A stretch of DNA of 54,137 nt from positions 1-54,137 of the forward strand of contig JAILDL010000111.1 of NCBI GenBank assembly GCA_024689465.1, written 5' to 3'. Source of the stretch: Lachnospiraceae bacterium (GTDB lineage: Bacteria > Bacillota > Clostridia > Lachnospirales > Lachnospiraceae). Positions 34,645-42,866 of this stretch are shown in pieces. A program made the position numbers and the translations under genes. How positions within the stretch are numbered: the stretch's first letter is position 1; each line of letters begins with the position of its first letter. The notes beneath the pieces are model-generated. The model ran no database searches, was not told the origin of the DNA, and saw only the letters and a program-made list of their open reading frames with translations.

Positions 34645-35610
34645 TCACTGCTTGGTGGTGATGTGGTTGTGCTTACGGTATTCTCTGGGGGACATACCGT
34701 TGGTCCGCTTGAAGGAATCCTTGAAATAATTGCTGCTGTTAAAGCCGCAGGCTGTTGCGATGGCCGTGATGGAGTTGTCGGTGATCACCAGCATCTGAGC
34801 TGCCTGGCGCATGCGCACATTGTTCAGATATTCCTTAAAGGTGATGCCCACTTCCTTCTTAAACTTACGGGACAGATAGGTGGGCGAGAGATTGATGGCA
34901 GCAGCCGTACTTTCCAGAGAGATGGGCAGGGCAAAGTTCCGGGTGATGTACTGCACCGCAGAAGAAATATCCTTGGAGTAATTCCGCTGTTCCGGCATGG
35001 CTTCGTAGCTCATGACGCCGTGGCGCTGGATGGTGATGCAAAGCTCCATGAACAGATTGATCATGTACAGACCGGAGTAATGATCCGTGGCGGCATTTTC
35101 CTCTTCCAGACGCTGCATCAGGGAATCTACCCGGGAATAGAACTGCTTCTGGAAAACGATCTTTCGGGACTGATGGAGCCTGGAAGCCATTTCCGGCAGC
35201 ATGCCTTCAAAAAAGGAAGGAAGCGAAGAAAGCATACAGTAGATGACCACACGCTCACAGGGGGTGTTGCCTCGATAAACCGTGCTGTGGGAATCTCCGG
35301 GACTGACGATGAACAGATCCCCGGCTTCCAGCTGATAGGAAGTGCCGTTGACATTATAGGTACAGGTGCCGCTGCGCAGGTAAAAGAGCTCACAGTAGGA
35401 ATGGTAGTGCTCATAACTCATGGCAAAAGGCGGGATACGAACCTGTTTTTCCACATAAATAGCGGACTTATCCGGCAAAACAGAGGTCACACTGGTGATG
35501 TGGGCGTTTTCCTCTTCCTTCATGGAACAGATGGGCTCCGTAGAACCCGGTGTGTTGAGGATCCGCTGATTTTCTCCTAATATTCCCAATACCTGTACGG
35601 AATCGTCCAT
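34645..35610 (-). CDS. AraC family transcriptional regulator
   Basis: Encodes 321 residues from the ATG at 35610 (GGGGG upstream). The N-terminal cupin domain has MSYEHYHSYCELFYLRSG and LEAGDLFIVSPGDSHS. The C-terminal AraC domain (about 215-315) has ESTAAAINLSPTYLSRKFKK and ITAIATACGFNSSNYFKDSF ending MSPREYRKH. It is divergent from the sugar ABC transporter operon across a region with an inverted repeat and is likely its regulator. Confidence 0.9.
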   Translation of the reverse strand: MDDSVQVLGILGENQRILNTPGSTEPICSMKEEENAHITSVTSVLPDKSAIYVEKQVRIPPFAMSYEHYHSYCELFYLRSGTCTYNVNGTSYQLEAGDLFIVSPGDSHSTVYRGNTPCERVVIYCMLSSLPSFFEGMLPEMASRLHQSRKIVFQKQFYSRVDSLMQRLEEENAATDHYSGLYMINLFMELCITIQRHGVMSYEAMPEQRNYSKDISSAVQYITRNFALPISLESTAAAINLSPTYLSRKFKKEVGITFKEYLNNVRMRQAAQMLVITDNSITAIATACGFNSSNYFKDSFKRTNGMSPREYRKHNHITTKQ

Positions 35611-35878
35611 GTAATACCCCCGATCAAAAGATGCAAACCATGTGCTCCATTCCAATATTACATAGAATTTGTGTGCAAATATACTCGGTTTTTGCGAATT
35701 ATCCCTTAATAATACAGATTTCTTGCCCAAAATATAGTTCAGAAATCTGTAGTACAGGACAAAAGAACATATTTTATTAGTATCGTTGTGCACGAGCACT
35801 TCCTAAAATGTTTTTAGAATCGTCAGCGCGCATAAAGACGAGAACAAACGGTTACACACAAAAAGGAGAAGGTAGTCT
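35611..35878. promoter_or_regulatory. AraC-sugar transporter divergent control region
   Basis: A perfect inverted repeat, CAGATTTCT (35715-35723) and AGAAATCTG (35741-35749), sits midway, with 17 bases between arms. A smaller GTGC/GCAC palindrome lies at 35788-35799. I see no strong sigma-A promoter for the transporter operon (TAGAAT at 35815-35820 lacks a good -35), which suggests activator dependence. Confidence 0.45.
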
Positions 35879-37267
35879 ATGAAAAAGAAATTGTTAAGCA
35901 TCGCGCTGTCCATGGCAATGGTGATCAGCCTGACAGCTTGCGGATCTGCACAGGAAGCAGCACCCGCACCGGCAGAAACAGCAGCAGCAGAAACCACCGT
36001 AGCAGCAGAGGAACCTGCAGCAGAAGAAACCGTTGCGGCAGAGCCGGAAGAGGACATTACTCTGACCATGGCCTGGTGGGGATCTCAGACCAGACATGAC
36101 AGAACCATTGAAGTCATTGAGATGTATGAGAAAGAGCATCCCAATGTACACATCGAATATGAGTATTATTCCTTTGATGATTACTTTACCAAGTTAAAGA
36201 CACTGGTAGCATCCGATCAGGTATGGGATGTATTCCAGCTGGGCGGTAACTTCCCGCAGTACATGGATAAGATCTGCTTCTTAAATGAGTTCATGGCATC
36301 CGGTATCGTAGATACCACCAACATTTCCGATGCCAACTTAAAGATCACACAGGATACCGAAGGAAACCAGATCGGCCTTTCCAATGGCTTAAATACCTAC
36401 GGTATCGCATACGATCCCGCGATGTTTGAAGAAGCAGGTGCGAAGCTTCCTGCAGATAACTGGACCTGGGATGACTACTATGAAGCAGCCGAGACCATTC
36501 ACGAGAAGCTGGGTATCTACGGTTCCTCTGCATTCGGCAGCAGCGATTTCATTGCAGGTTGCTCCACCTATGTAGCAGAGCACGGCACCGTCGGTCAGTA
36601 TTCCTTCTTTAACATTGACTTAAGCGGCATGGGCTTTGATGATGCACAGATGTTAACCCCTTATATCCAGATGCGTGCGGATATGATCAAGAGCGGCTCC
36701 TATCCGGATGCCGGCGCAGAAGCTGAGATCACCGATATCGAGAACGATTTCCTCGTAACCGGTGAAGCTGCCATGACCTGGGTAGCAGTAAACCAGTTCC
36801 CTACCATCTATGACGATTGCCAGGCAGACGGCAGAACACTGGCACTGGCGCCCATTCCCAAGGTAACCGCAGACGGTCCTGACGGCGCTGTGATCCAGTC
36901 TTCTCAGATGCTGTGCGTATCCCAGGACAGCCAGCACAAGGAAGCAGCTGCAGCATTCATCAGCTGGTTCCAGAACAGCACCGACTGTAACAATGTACTC
37001 CAGGGTGAAAGAGGTATCCCTGTAAATTCCGAAGTACGTGCAGCCCTGTCTGCAACCGCAACACCCGGCCAGCAGATCATGTACGACTATGTTGACAAGG
37101 TCAGCGGATTCAAGATGCCTGACAAGTACAACGTATTAAGCCCCGACGGACAGGATCAGGTTGTGGACAATTACCGCAACTACATCCAGCAGGTGGCATT
37201 CGGCGAGATCTCTGCAGAAGAAGCAGCAGATAAGACCTACGCTGATGCAACGGCAATCTTTAACTAA
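35879..37267 (+). CDS. Sugar ABC transporter substrate-binding lipoprotein
   Basis: Encodes 462 residues. The signal peptide ends in lipobox LTAC, followed by a long Ala/Glu/Pro spacer (about 22-60). The binding domain begins ITLTMAWWGSQTRHDRTIEV, typical of CUT1 family extracellular solute-binding proteins for oligosaccharides. AAAGGAGAAGG precedes the ATG. Two permease genes follow; codon use is highly optimised, as expected of an abundant binding protein. Confidence 0.93.
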   Translation: MKKKLLSIALSMAMVISLTACGSAQEAAPAPAETAAAETTVAAEEPAAEETVAAEPEEDITLTMAWWGSQTRHDRTIEVIEMYEKEHPNVHIEYEYYSFDDYFTKLKTLVASDQVWDVFQLGGNFPQYMDKICFLNEFMASGIVDTTNISDANLKITQDTEGNQIGLSNGLNTYGIAYDPAMFEEAGAKLPADNWTWDDYYEAAETIHEKLGIYGSSAFGSSDFIAGCSTYVAEHGTVGQYSFFNIDLSGMGFDDAQMLTPYIQMRADMIKSGSYPDAGAEAEITDIENDFLVTGEAAMTWVAVNQFPTIYDDCQADGRTLALAPIPKVTADGPDGAVIQSSQMLCVSQDSQHKEAAAAFISWFQNSTDCNNVLQGERGIPVNSEVRAALSATATPGQQIMYDYVDKVSGFKMPDKYNVLSPDGQDQVVDNYRNYIQQVAFGEISAEEAADKTYADATAIFN

Positions 37268-37329
37268 GCAGTAAAAGAGAAGGTTAGAAACAACTCAGAA
37301 ATAGGAAATGAAATTAGGGGTAAGACCAT

Positions 37330-38253
37330 ATGGAACAAAAACGATCAGTCCGTACCGGAAACAGGCTGTATAAGTTCATAAACAATGAAAATACGGTGGG
37401 CAATGTGTTCGCATTTCCGTTTATCTTCGGGTTCATCTGTTTCTCGCTGATCCCGATGCTGACCAGCTTTCGCTATGCCTTTACCGATTATTCTCTTGGG
37501 ACCAAAACGGCTGAATTTGCCGGACTGAAGAATTTCATCATGCTTTTACAGGATGAGGTGTTCCTGAAATCCCTGAGAGTGACGCTACGCTACGTTCTTA
37601 TTTCCGTACCTATGAAATTGATCTTTGCTCTTCTGGTGGCATTTCTGCTCACCAGAAAGAGCAAGATGGTGACACTTTACCGGTCGCTGTATTACATTCC
37701 TTCTTTGGTTGGCGGCTCTGTAGCGGTGGCACTGGTGTGGAAGCAGTTGTTTGCCAGAAAGGGCCTGATCAATATGATCCTGCAGGCACAGGGCCTGAAG
37801 GGGGTCAACTGGTTCGGAGACCAGAAACTGGCGCTGCTGCCGCTGATCCTGATGAGTGTCTGGCAGTTTGGCTCCTCCATGATCATTTTTGCCGCCGGCT
37901 TAAAGGAAATCCCTGCGGTCTACTATGAAGCGGCACAGATCGACGGAGCAAACGGCTTCCAGCGATTCTTTAAGATCACGCTGCCCTGCCTGTCACCGAT
38001 CATCCTGTATAACCTGGTCATGCAGACGATCTCCGCCTTCATGGCATTTACACAGGCTTTTATCATTACAGAAGGCGGACCCAACAATTCCACCATGCTG
38101 TATGCACTTTATGTTTACAACCAGGCGTTTAAATACAACAACATGGGCTATGCCTGTGCAATGAGCTGGTTCATGCTGCTTGTGATGGGCGCCATTACAT
38201 TAATCATCTTCAAAACATCCAAATTCTGGGTGTTCAATGAATCGGATCAGTAG
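37330..38253 (+). CDS. Sugar ABC transporter permease (MalF type)
   Basis: Encodes 307 residues with six membrane helices. The EAA loop that docks the ATPase reads YYEAAQIDGANGFQRFFKIT. It pairs with the next permease to form the channel of a CUT1 importer. Domain limits and length are normal for the family. Confidence 0.93.
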   Translation: MEQKRSVRTGNRLYKFINNENTVGNVFAFPFIFGFICFSLIPMLTSFRYAFTDYSLGTKTAEFAGLKNFIMLLQDEVFLKSLRVTLRYVLISVPMKLIFALLVAFLLTRKSKMVTLYRSLYYIPSLVGGSVAVALVWKQLFARKGLINMILQAQGLKGVNWFGDQKLALLPLILMSVWQFGSSMIIFAAGLKEIPAVYYEAAQIDGANGFQRFFKITLPCLSPIILYNLVMQTISAFMAFTQAFIITEGGPNNSTMLYALYVYNQAFKYNNMGYACAMSWFMLLVMGAITLIIFKTSKFWVFNESDQ

Positions 38254-38261
38254 GAGGAACC

Positions 38262-39104
38262 ATGTCGGAAAAAAGAGTGATACGAAAGGTGATCTATCAC
38301 ATTTTTGTACTGGCCTTCGGCTTTGTGATGATTTACCCGGTTTTATGGATGATCAGCGGTTCCTTTAAGGACAACAGTGAGATCCTGCGAGGTACACTGG
38401 CCCTGATTCCCGAAACACTGAAGGCAACCAATTACAGTACAGGATGGAAGGGATTTGGCGGAACAACATTCGCCACTTTCTTCAAAAATTCCTTTATTGT
38501 GACCATCATTGCCACCTTTGGCACCGTGCTGAGCTCTCTGTTGGTATCCTATGCTCTGTCCCGTATTCAGTTTAAGGGACGGAAATTCTGGTTTACCTGT
38601 ATGATCGCCACCATGATGCTGCCGGGACAGGTCATCATGATCCCGCAGTACCTGATCTACTACAGACTGGGCCTGGTGCCCGGGTATGTACCGCTGATAT
38701 TACCTTATTTTTGCGGTCAAGCGTTTTTTATCTATCAGATGATGCAGTTTATGAAAGGTATACCCAGAGAGCTGGATGAAGCCGCAACGATTGACGGATG
38801 TAGTAAATACAGCATCTTCACACACATTATAATTCCCCTCATGAAGCCATCCATCGTCACAACGGTCATCATTCAGTTCTATTGGAAATGGGATGATTAT
38901 ATGGGACCTTTGCTGTACCTCAGCAGACCCCAGTCCTATACGGTCTCCATTGCCATCAAACTGTTTGCGGATGCAAGCTCGATCACAGATTACGGTGCGA
39001 TGTTCGCCATGTCGACGCTGTCGCTGATCCCCGTATTTTTGATCTTCCTGTTTTTCAACCGCTATTTGGTAGACGGTATCCGCAACACCGGAATCAAAGG
39101 ATAA
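38262..39104 (+). CDS. Sugar ABC transporter permease (MalG type)
   Basis: Encodes 280 residues with six helices and the EAA loop ELDEAATIDGCSKYSIFTHI. It starts eight bases after the first permease (AGGAGG). The operon ends here without an ATPase gene. CUT1 systems in Firmicutes commonly share a distant MsmX-type ATPase, which is the likely explanation. Confidence 0.93.
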   Translation: MSEKRVIRKVIYHIFVLAFGFVMIYPVLWMISGSFKDNSEILRGTLALIPETLKATNYSTGWKGFGGTTFATFFKNSFIVTIIATFGTVLSSLLVSYALSRIQFKGRKFWFTCMIATMMLPGQVIMIPQYLIYYRLGLVPGYVPLILPYFCGQAFFIYQMMQFMKGIPRELDEAATIDGCSKYSIFTHIIIPLMKPSIVTTVIIQFYWKWDDYMGPLLYLSRPQSYTVSIAIKLFADASSITDYGAMFAMSTLSLIPVFLIFLFFNRYLVDGIRNTGIKG

Positions 39105-39118
39105 AAAATGTTTGCAAA

Positions 39119-39156
39119 AAAACACCGGGAACCAACCCTCTAGGTTCCCGGTGTTT
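39119..39156. terminator. Bidirectional terminator between the sugar transporter and prs
   Basis: AAACACCGGGAACC and GGTTCCCGGTGTTT form a 14-bp perfect stem. The T run is better on the minus strand (TTTTTTTGC), serving prs; the plus strand has TTTCTTT. A second 8-bp hairpin TAGAAATG/CATTTCTA lies at 39187-39206, closer to prs. Confidence 0.9.
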
Positions 39157-39214
39157 CTTTATGTCGCGCCTTACGCTTGCGCATCATAGAAATGTTGCCA
39201 TTTCTACCCTTCCG

Positions 39215-40402
39215 TTAGATCGTCTCGCCGTTACGATACTTGGTCAGCAGCTTGTTGATACGATCTGAAGGATTCAGCAGATCGCTGATGGAGCAGTCGT
39301 GATTTAAAGTATCGATGATGTAGGCGATGTACTTGCTCATATCGCAGCTGATATACCATTCACGGGATAACAGTTCCGGTGTCTGGTAAACCAGGTTGGT
39401 GGTCAGTACGCGGTCGATCAGGCCTTCGGAATAAGCCTTATCGAAGCGGTCCAGTCCGTTGGTGAACAGACCGAAGGTGGTGCATACAAAGATCTTACGA
39501 GCCTTGCGAGCCTTAAGTCCAGCTGCAACCTCCAGCATGGAATCACCGGAGGAGATCATATCATCTACGATGATCATATCCTTGCCCTCAACATCCGAGC
39601 CTAAGAACTCGTGGGCAACAATGGGATTACGTCCGTCTACGATGCGGGTGTAATCTCTTCTCTTATAGAACATACCCATGTCCACGCCGATCACGTTGGC
39701 CATGTAGATCGCACGGCCCATACCGCCTTCGTCGGGGCTGATGACCATCATGTGGTCTGCATTGAGCTGCAGGTCCTTTACATTACGCAGAAGACCTTTT
39801 AAAAACTGATAGGTAGGCTGCACGGTTTCGAAACCGCTTAAGGGAATGGCATTCTGCACACGAGGATCGTGGGCATCGAAGGTGATAATGTTATCCACGC
39901 CCATACGGGTCAGCTCCTGCAGAGCCAGTGCACAGTCCAGAGATTCCCGGTTGGAACGCTTATGCTGCCTTCCTTCATATAAGAAAGGCATGATCACGGA
40001 GATCTTGCGGGCCTTTCCTTCTACGGCAGCGATGATACGCTTCAGATCCTGATAGTGATCATCGGGAGACATGTGATTCTCATTGCCGCAGACAGTATAA
40101 GTCAGGGAATAATTGGTAACGTCCACCAGAATGTACAGGTCCATACCACGAATGGATTCCTGGATCAGACCCTTTCCTTCACCGGATCCGAAACGGGGAG
40201 TGGAGGCCTTCAGAATGTAGGTGTCTCGCATGTATCCCTGGAATGCCAGTGAATCCTTGTGTTCGTTCTCGCGTTCTGCACGCCACTTTACCAGGTAGAA
40301 ATCTACCTTGTCGCCCAGGTTCTTGCAGCTGGATAAGGGAATGATTCCCAAAGAGCCGACGGGAATGGTGGACAGGTCACGCTTGTCAGTATTTGCAGCC
40401 AT
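39215..40402 (-). CDS. prs: Ribose-phosphate pyrophosphokinase, long form
   Basis: Makes PRPP from ribose 5-phosphate and ATP. The PRPP-binding motif is IIVDDMISSGDSM and the flexible-loop region DEGGMGRAIYMANVIG is present. The length of 395 is clearly above the ~315 of classical PRPP synthetases, with an insert-rich N-terminal half and a C-terminal tail (DCSISDLLNPSDRINKLL). Long forms of this kind occur in Lachnospiraceae and relatives. AGAGGT precedes the ATG. Confidence 0.9.
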   Translation of the reverse strand: MAANTDKRDLSTIPVGSLGIIPLSSCKNLGDKVDFYLVKWRAERENEHKDSLAFQGYMRDTYILKASTPRFGSGEGKGLIQESIRGMDLYILVDVTNYSLTYTVCGNENHMSPDDHYQDLKRIIAAVEGKARKISVIMPFLYEGRQHKRSNRESLDCALALQELTRMGVDNIITFDAHDPRVQNAIPLSGFETVQPTYQFLKGLLRNVKDLQLNADHMMVISPDEGGMGRAIYMANVIGVDMGMFYKRRDYTRIVDGRNPIVAHEFLGSDVEGKDMIIVDDMISSGDSMLEVAAGLKARKARKIFVCTTFGLFTNGLDRFDKAYSEGLIDRVLTTNLVYQTPELLSREWYISCDMSKYIAYIIDTLNHDCSISDLLNPSDRINKLLTKYRNGETI

Positions 40403-40420
40403 TTTTTACCTCTTTCTTTT

Positions 40421-41383
40421 TTACAATTCGGATTTCTTTAAGAGACGGATATCATCTCCAGTGAGCTTAACTGTTTCAAAAGAATTATATATTCGGGAAA
40501 ATACACGGTCCGAATACTCTTTTGTAATTTGCTCAAACGTGAGATTGGTGGAAATGATAGTAGATTTCCTACGCAGGTTTCGCTCGGTGAGAAATGAGAA
40601 AAATTCGCTTTTTACAAAGGAGTTTACCAACTCTGTACCTAAATCATCCACTATGACCAAATCACAATTATATAAGTCTTCCAAAAAACTGTAAAGCACA
40701 TCTTTGCTCTTGGAATCAAAGGCGTTTTGTGCAAGTTGACGGAAAAGAGAATTGGCACTGAAGTAGATCACGGACTTGCCAGCTTCCAGTAATTCCTTTG
40801 CAACACAACCGGAAAGGAAGCTTTTGCCAACACCCACATCACCGTAAAACAGAAGATTTTGGAATTTGGTATCAAAGTTCTCAATAAAATCGTGACATAT
40901 TCTCACCGCACGGTCAAATAGTTGTAAATCCTCCCCTTTATAATAGGAACGATCTAGAGATTCAAAGTTCTGATCTTTTATCAGCAATTCAATATTGGAC
41001 TGGGAATACAGGATAGAAAGCATTTTCCGCCGAAAACAGTGACATTTTTCACTTCCGATAAAACCGGTATCCTTACAATCAGGGCATTCATAAGGAGGAT
41101 TCAGATAATCCGCGGGAAAACCGGCACCCTTTAACAGGTGCGCTTTCATATCTTTAATATCCTGAATTTGAGCATGAAGCTCCGCAGACGCGGAATCCTC
41201 TCCGGATAAGAGCCTTTTTGTATAGGTCGGCCCAAGGGAAGCCAGAGATTCGTCCAGTTCTTTATAACCGTCTACTTTTTCGTATACTTCCTGGGTGCGT
41301 TCAGCAATCAGGTGGGTACGGGCTAGTTGCTTTACTTCATATTCATGAATCAGATCATCATATTGCCGGTTGGTAAGCGCCAT
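40421..41383 (-). CDS. dnaI: Helicase loader, DnaI/DnaC-like AAA+ ATPase
   Basis: Encodes 320 residues. The N-terminal part (about 1-140) ends in a zinc-like cluster YECPDCKDTGFIGSEKCHCF. The AAA+ domain has Walker A YGDVGVGKSFLSG, Walker B DLVIVDDLGTE and sensor regions to the end. Such proteins load the DnaB hexamer onto DNA at origins and stalled forks. The gene follows the DnaD-like gene by 33 bases, and the DnaB helicase itself is at 3.5 kb. Confidence 0.88.
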   Translation of the reverse strand: MALTNRQYDDLIHEYEVKQLARTHLIAERTQEVYEKVDGYKELDESLASLGPTYTKRLLSGEDSASAELHAQIQDIKDMKAHLLKGAGFPADYLNPPYECPDCKDTGFIGSEKCHCFRRKMLSILYSQSNIELLIKDQNFESLDRSYYKGEDLQLFDRAVRICHDFIENFDTKFQNLLFYGDVGVGKSFLSGCVAKELLEAGKSVIYFSANSLFRQLAQNAFDSKSKDVLYSFLEDLYNCDLVIVDDLGTELVNSFVKSEFFSFLTERNLRRKSTIISTNLTFEQITKEYSDRVFSRIYNSFETVKLTGDDIRLLKKSEL

Positions 41384-41416
41384 AACTCAAACCTTTCATG
41401 GTTGCGGATAATTATT

Positions 41417-42526
41417 TTACTGGGATAAAGCCTGTTTTTCCAAGGAAGCAAAATCATAATTGCGATGATTGATCTGGCAGAAAGTATCTGTGGGAGCCTT
41501 TGATACACTAGCTTTTGCGGATGCTCGCTCCTGCGCTCTCTGCTTGTGTGCTTCGTCCTGCTTTTCCACCTGAGCCAGGGTCTTTACCCCGTTGGCATAC
41601 CAGTTGGACAAGATACCGTCCGCATAAGAGAAACGGTGGCTGTCGGTGGCCAGTACGGTACGGTTGCAGGCTTCCAGGATCAGATCCTTGGAAAGGCCGA
41701 AATCTCCCATCCAGCGCTTGATAAAGGCTACTTCCTGATCGGTGGGATCGGAGTTCTTACCCAGGGCCTTCATGACGGTATAGATGGTCTTGTCGTACTT
41801 GCGGGCAAAGGCTGCAGCCTGCTTGGCGGTGGTGATCTGCTGGGAAGACCAGTTTAAGGCTACCTTTTCCATATAGCGGAAATCCGCCTTATCCCGTTCC
41901 ACACAGTACTGCACCAGGTAATCGATGAGATCATCGCTCATACCCAGTTCATCACTCATAAAGTAAATGCTGCGCAGATCTGCGGTGGACAGCGGGTGGG
42001 GAATATACTGCTGAACCACAAAGATCAGCTGCCGTGCCTTTTCGGTTTTCTTAAACGCGGAAAGCTTCTCGGCAGAGCAGTCGGCGCTGGAACGCCCTCT
42101 GGCGGTATCCATGACAAGGACTTTCTCCTCATCCTTAGTGGCAGGAGCCACAGCGGTAGCAACGGCAGGAACGTCCCCTGCAGAAACAGTTGCTCCTGTA
42201 GCGGGAACGGTGTTCTGTCCAAGAGCAGAGCGGATGCAGGAATTTATTGACATTCCTGTCAGTTCTTTATTCGCATCGTATTCTAAATGAAGAAGACCGC
42301 ATTTTTCCCAGAATTTCAGGGAACGCAGGACATCCTTCTCAGTATGGTTAAAGAAATCGGCCATTTCAGAGATGCTGGTGGAACGGCCACTTCCCAGAAC
42401 ACGGAGCAGGTAGAGATATACCTTCAGCTGCGCGTCGTTGGCATCTTTCATAAACTCGTCGATAAAGAGATTGGAGACCAGTGTGAACCCGTCACACGAT
42501 GATCCCGTAACTTGCAATTCTCCCAT
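41417..42526 (-). CDS. DnaD-domain primosome protein
   Basis: Encodes 369 residues. An N-terminal winged-helix region (about 15-110) includes ISEMADFFNHTEKDVLRSLK. An Ala/Pro/Val-rich linker (about 125-145) follows, and the C-terminal DnaD/DnaB-type helical domain (about 265-335) contains AACNRTVLATDSHRFSYADG followed by ILSNWYANGVKTL. It corresponds to Bacillus DnaD or DnaB, which remodel origin DNA and recruit the helicase loader. The next gene encodes a DnaI-like loader. It is preceded by DnaA boxes. Confidence 0.85.
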   Translation of the reverse strand: MGELQVTGSSCDGFTLVSNLFIDEFMKDANDAQLKVYLYLLRVLGSGRSTSISEMADFFNHTEKDVLRSLKFWEKCGLLHLEYDANKELTGMSINSCIRSALGQNTVPATGATVSAGDVPAVATAVAPATKDEEKVLVMDTARGRSSADCSAEKLSAFKKTEKARQLIFVVQQYIPHPLSTADLRSIYFMSDELGMSDDLIDYLVQYCVERDKADFRYMEKVALNWSSQQITTAKQAAAFARKYDKTIYTVMKALGKNSDPTDQEVAFIKRWMGDFGLSKDLILEACNRTVLATDSHRFSYADGILSNWYANGVKTLAQVEKQDEAHKQRAQERASAKASVSKAPTDTFCQINHRNYDFASLEKQALSQ

Positions 42527-42617
42527 AGACCCCTCACTTCATTTTCTATATAATAAGCCGCCGGATGCACTTTACGACGTATCCCCCATACGCCCTGCAC
42601 CAACCGGAGCAAGACTG

Positions 42618-42626
42618 AGTATACCA
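42618..42626 (-). promoter_or_regulatory. Extended -10 promoter of the dnaD-dnaI unit
   Basis: Minus strand TGGTATACT (extended -10) about 90 bases before the dnaD start. No clear -35 at 17 bases. Confidence 0.45.
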
Positions 42627-42712
42627 TAGCATCTGCGAGAAAGGGAAGGGCAAAAATGCCAAAATTCCTTGCAGTTACGCGGTTTTCGGGAATCGGGCAA
42701 AATTGTGTAAAT

Positions 42713-42862
42713 TGTGGATAATGTGTCTTTTCATTTTCATCAAAGGGGATTTGCACCAAAAACAGGGACAATTTCGGGAGACGGGTTATCCACAAAAAAA
42801 GCAAAAAATATCCACAACCTATGGGGAATATCCTCCGTGCAGGTTGTGGATAATGTGGATGA
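42713..42862. promoter_or_regulatory. Cluster of DnaA boxes
   Basis: Perfect TTATCCACA boxes at 42713-42721 (minus), 42786-42794 (plus) and 42845-42853 (minus), plus one-mismatch copies at 42808-42816 (plus) and 42854-42862 (minus). Five sites in 150 bp cannot be chance. They lie upstream of the dnaD-dnaI promoter and just past the 3' end of murC. No dnaA or dnaN is nearby, so DnaA control of primosome genes or DnaA titration is likelier than a chromosomal origin. Bases 42540-42700 show nothing else beyond the promoter. Confidence 0.8.
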
Positions 42863-42866
42863 TGAC

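Noticed and set aside
35840..35860. Catabolite-responsive (cre) element before the sugar-binding lipoprotein gene
   Set aside because: TGTAACCGTTTGTT on the minus strand matches only about 10 of 14 consensus positions and lies too close to the ATG to be persuasive.
37330..39104. Missing ATPase as evidence of a broken sugar transporter
   Set aside because: CUT1 importers of Firmicutes commonly use a shared MsmX-type ATPase encoded elsewhere.
42713..42862. Chromosomal replication origin
   Set aside because: DnaA boxes are present, but dnaA, dnaN, rpmH and similar origin genes are absent and no clear AT-rich unwinding repeat is seen beside them.
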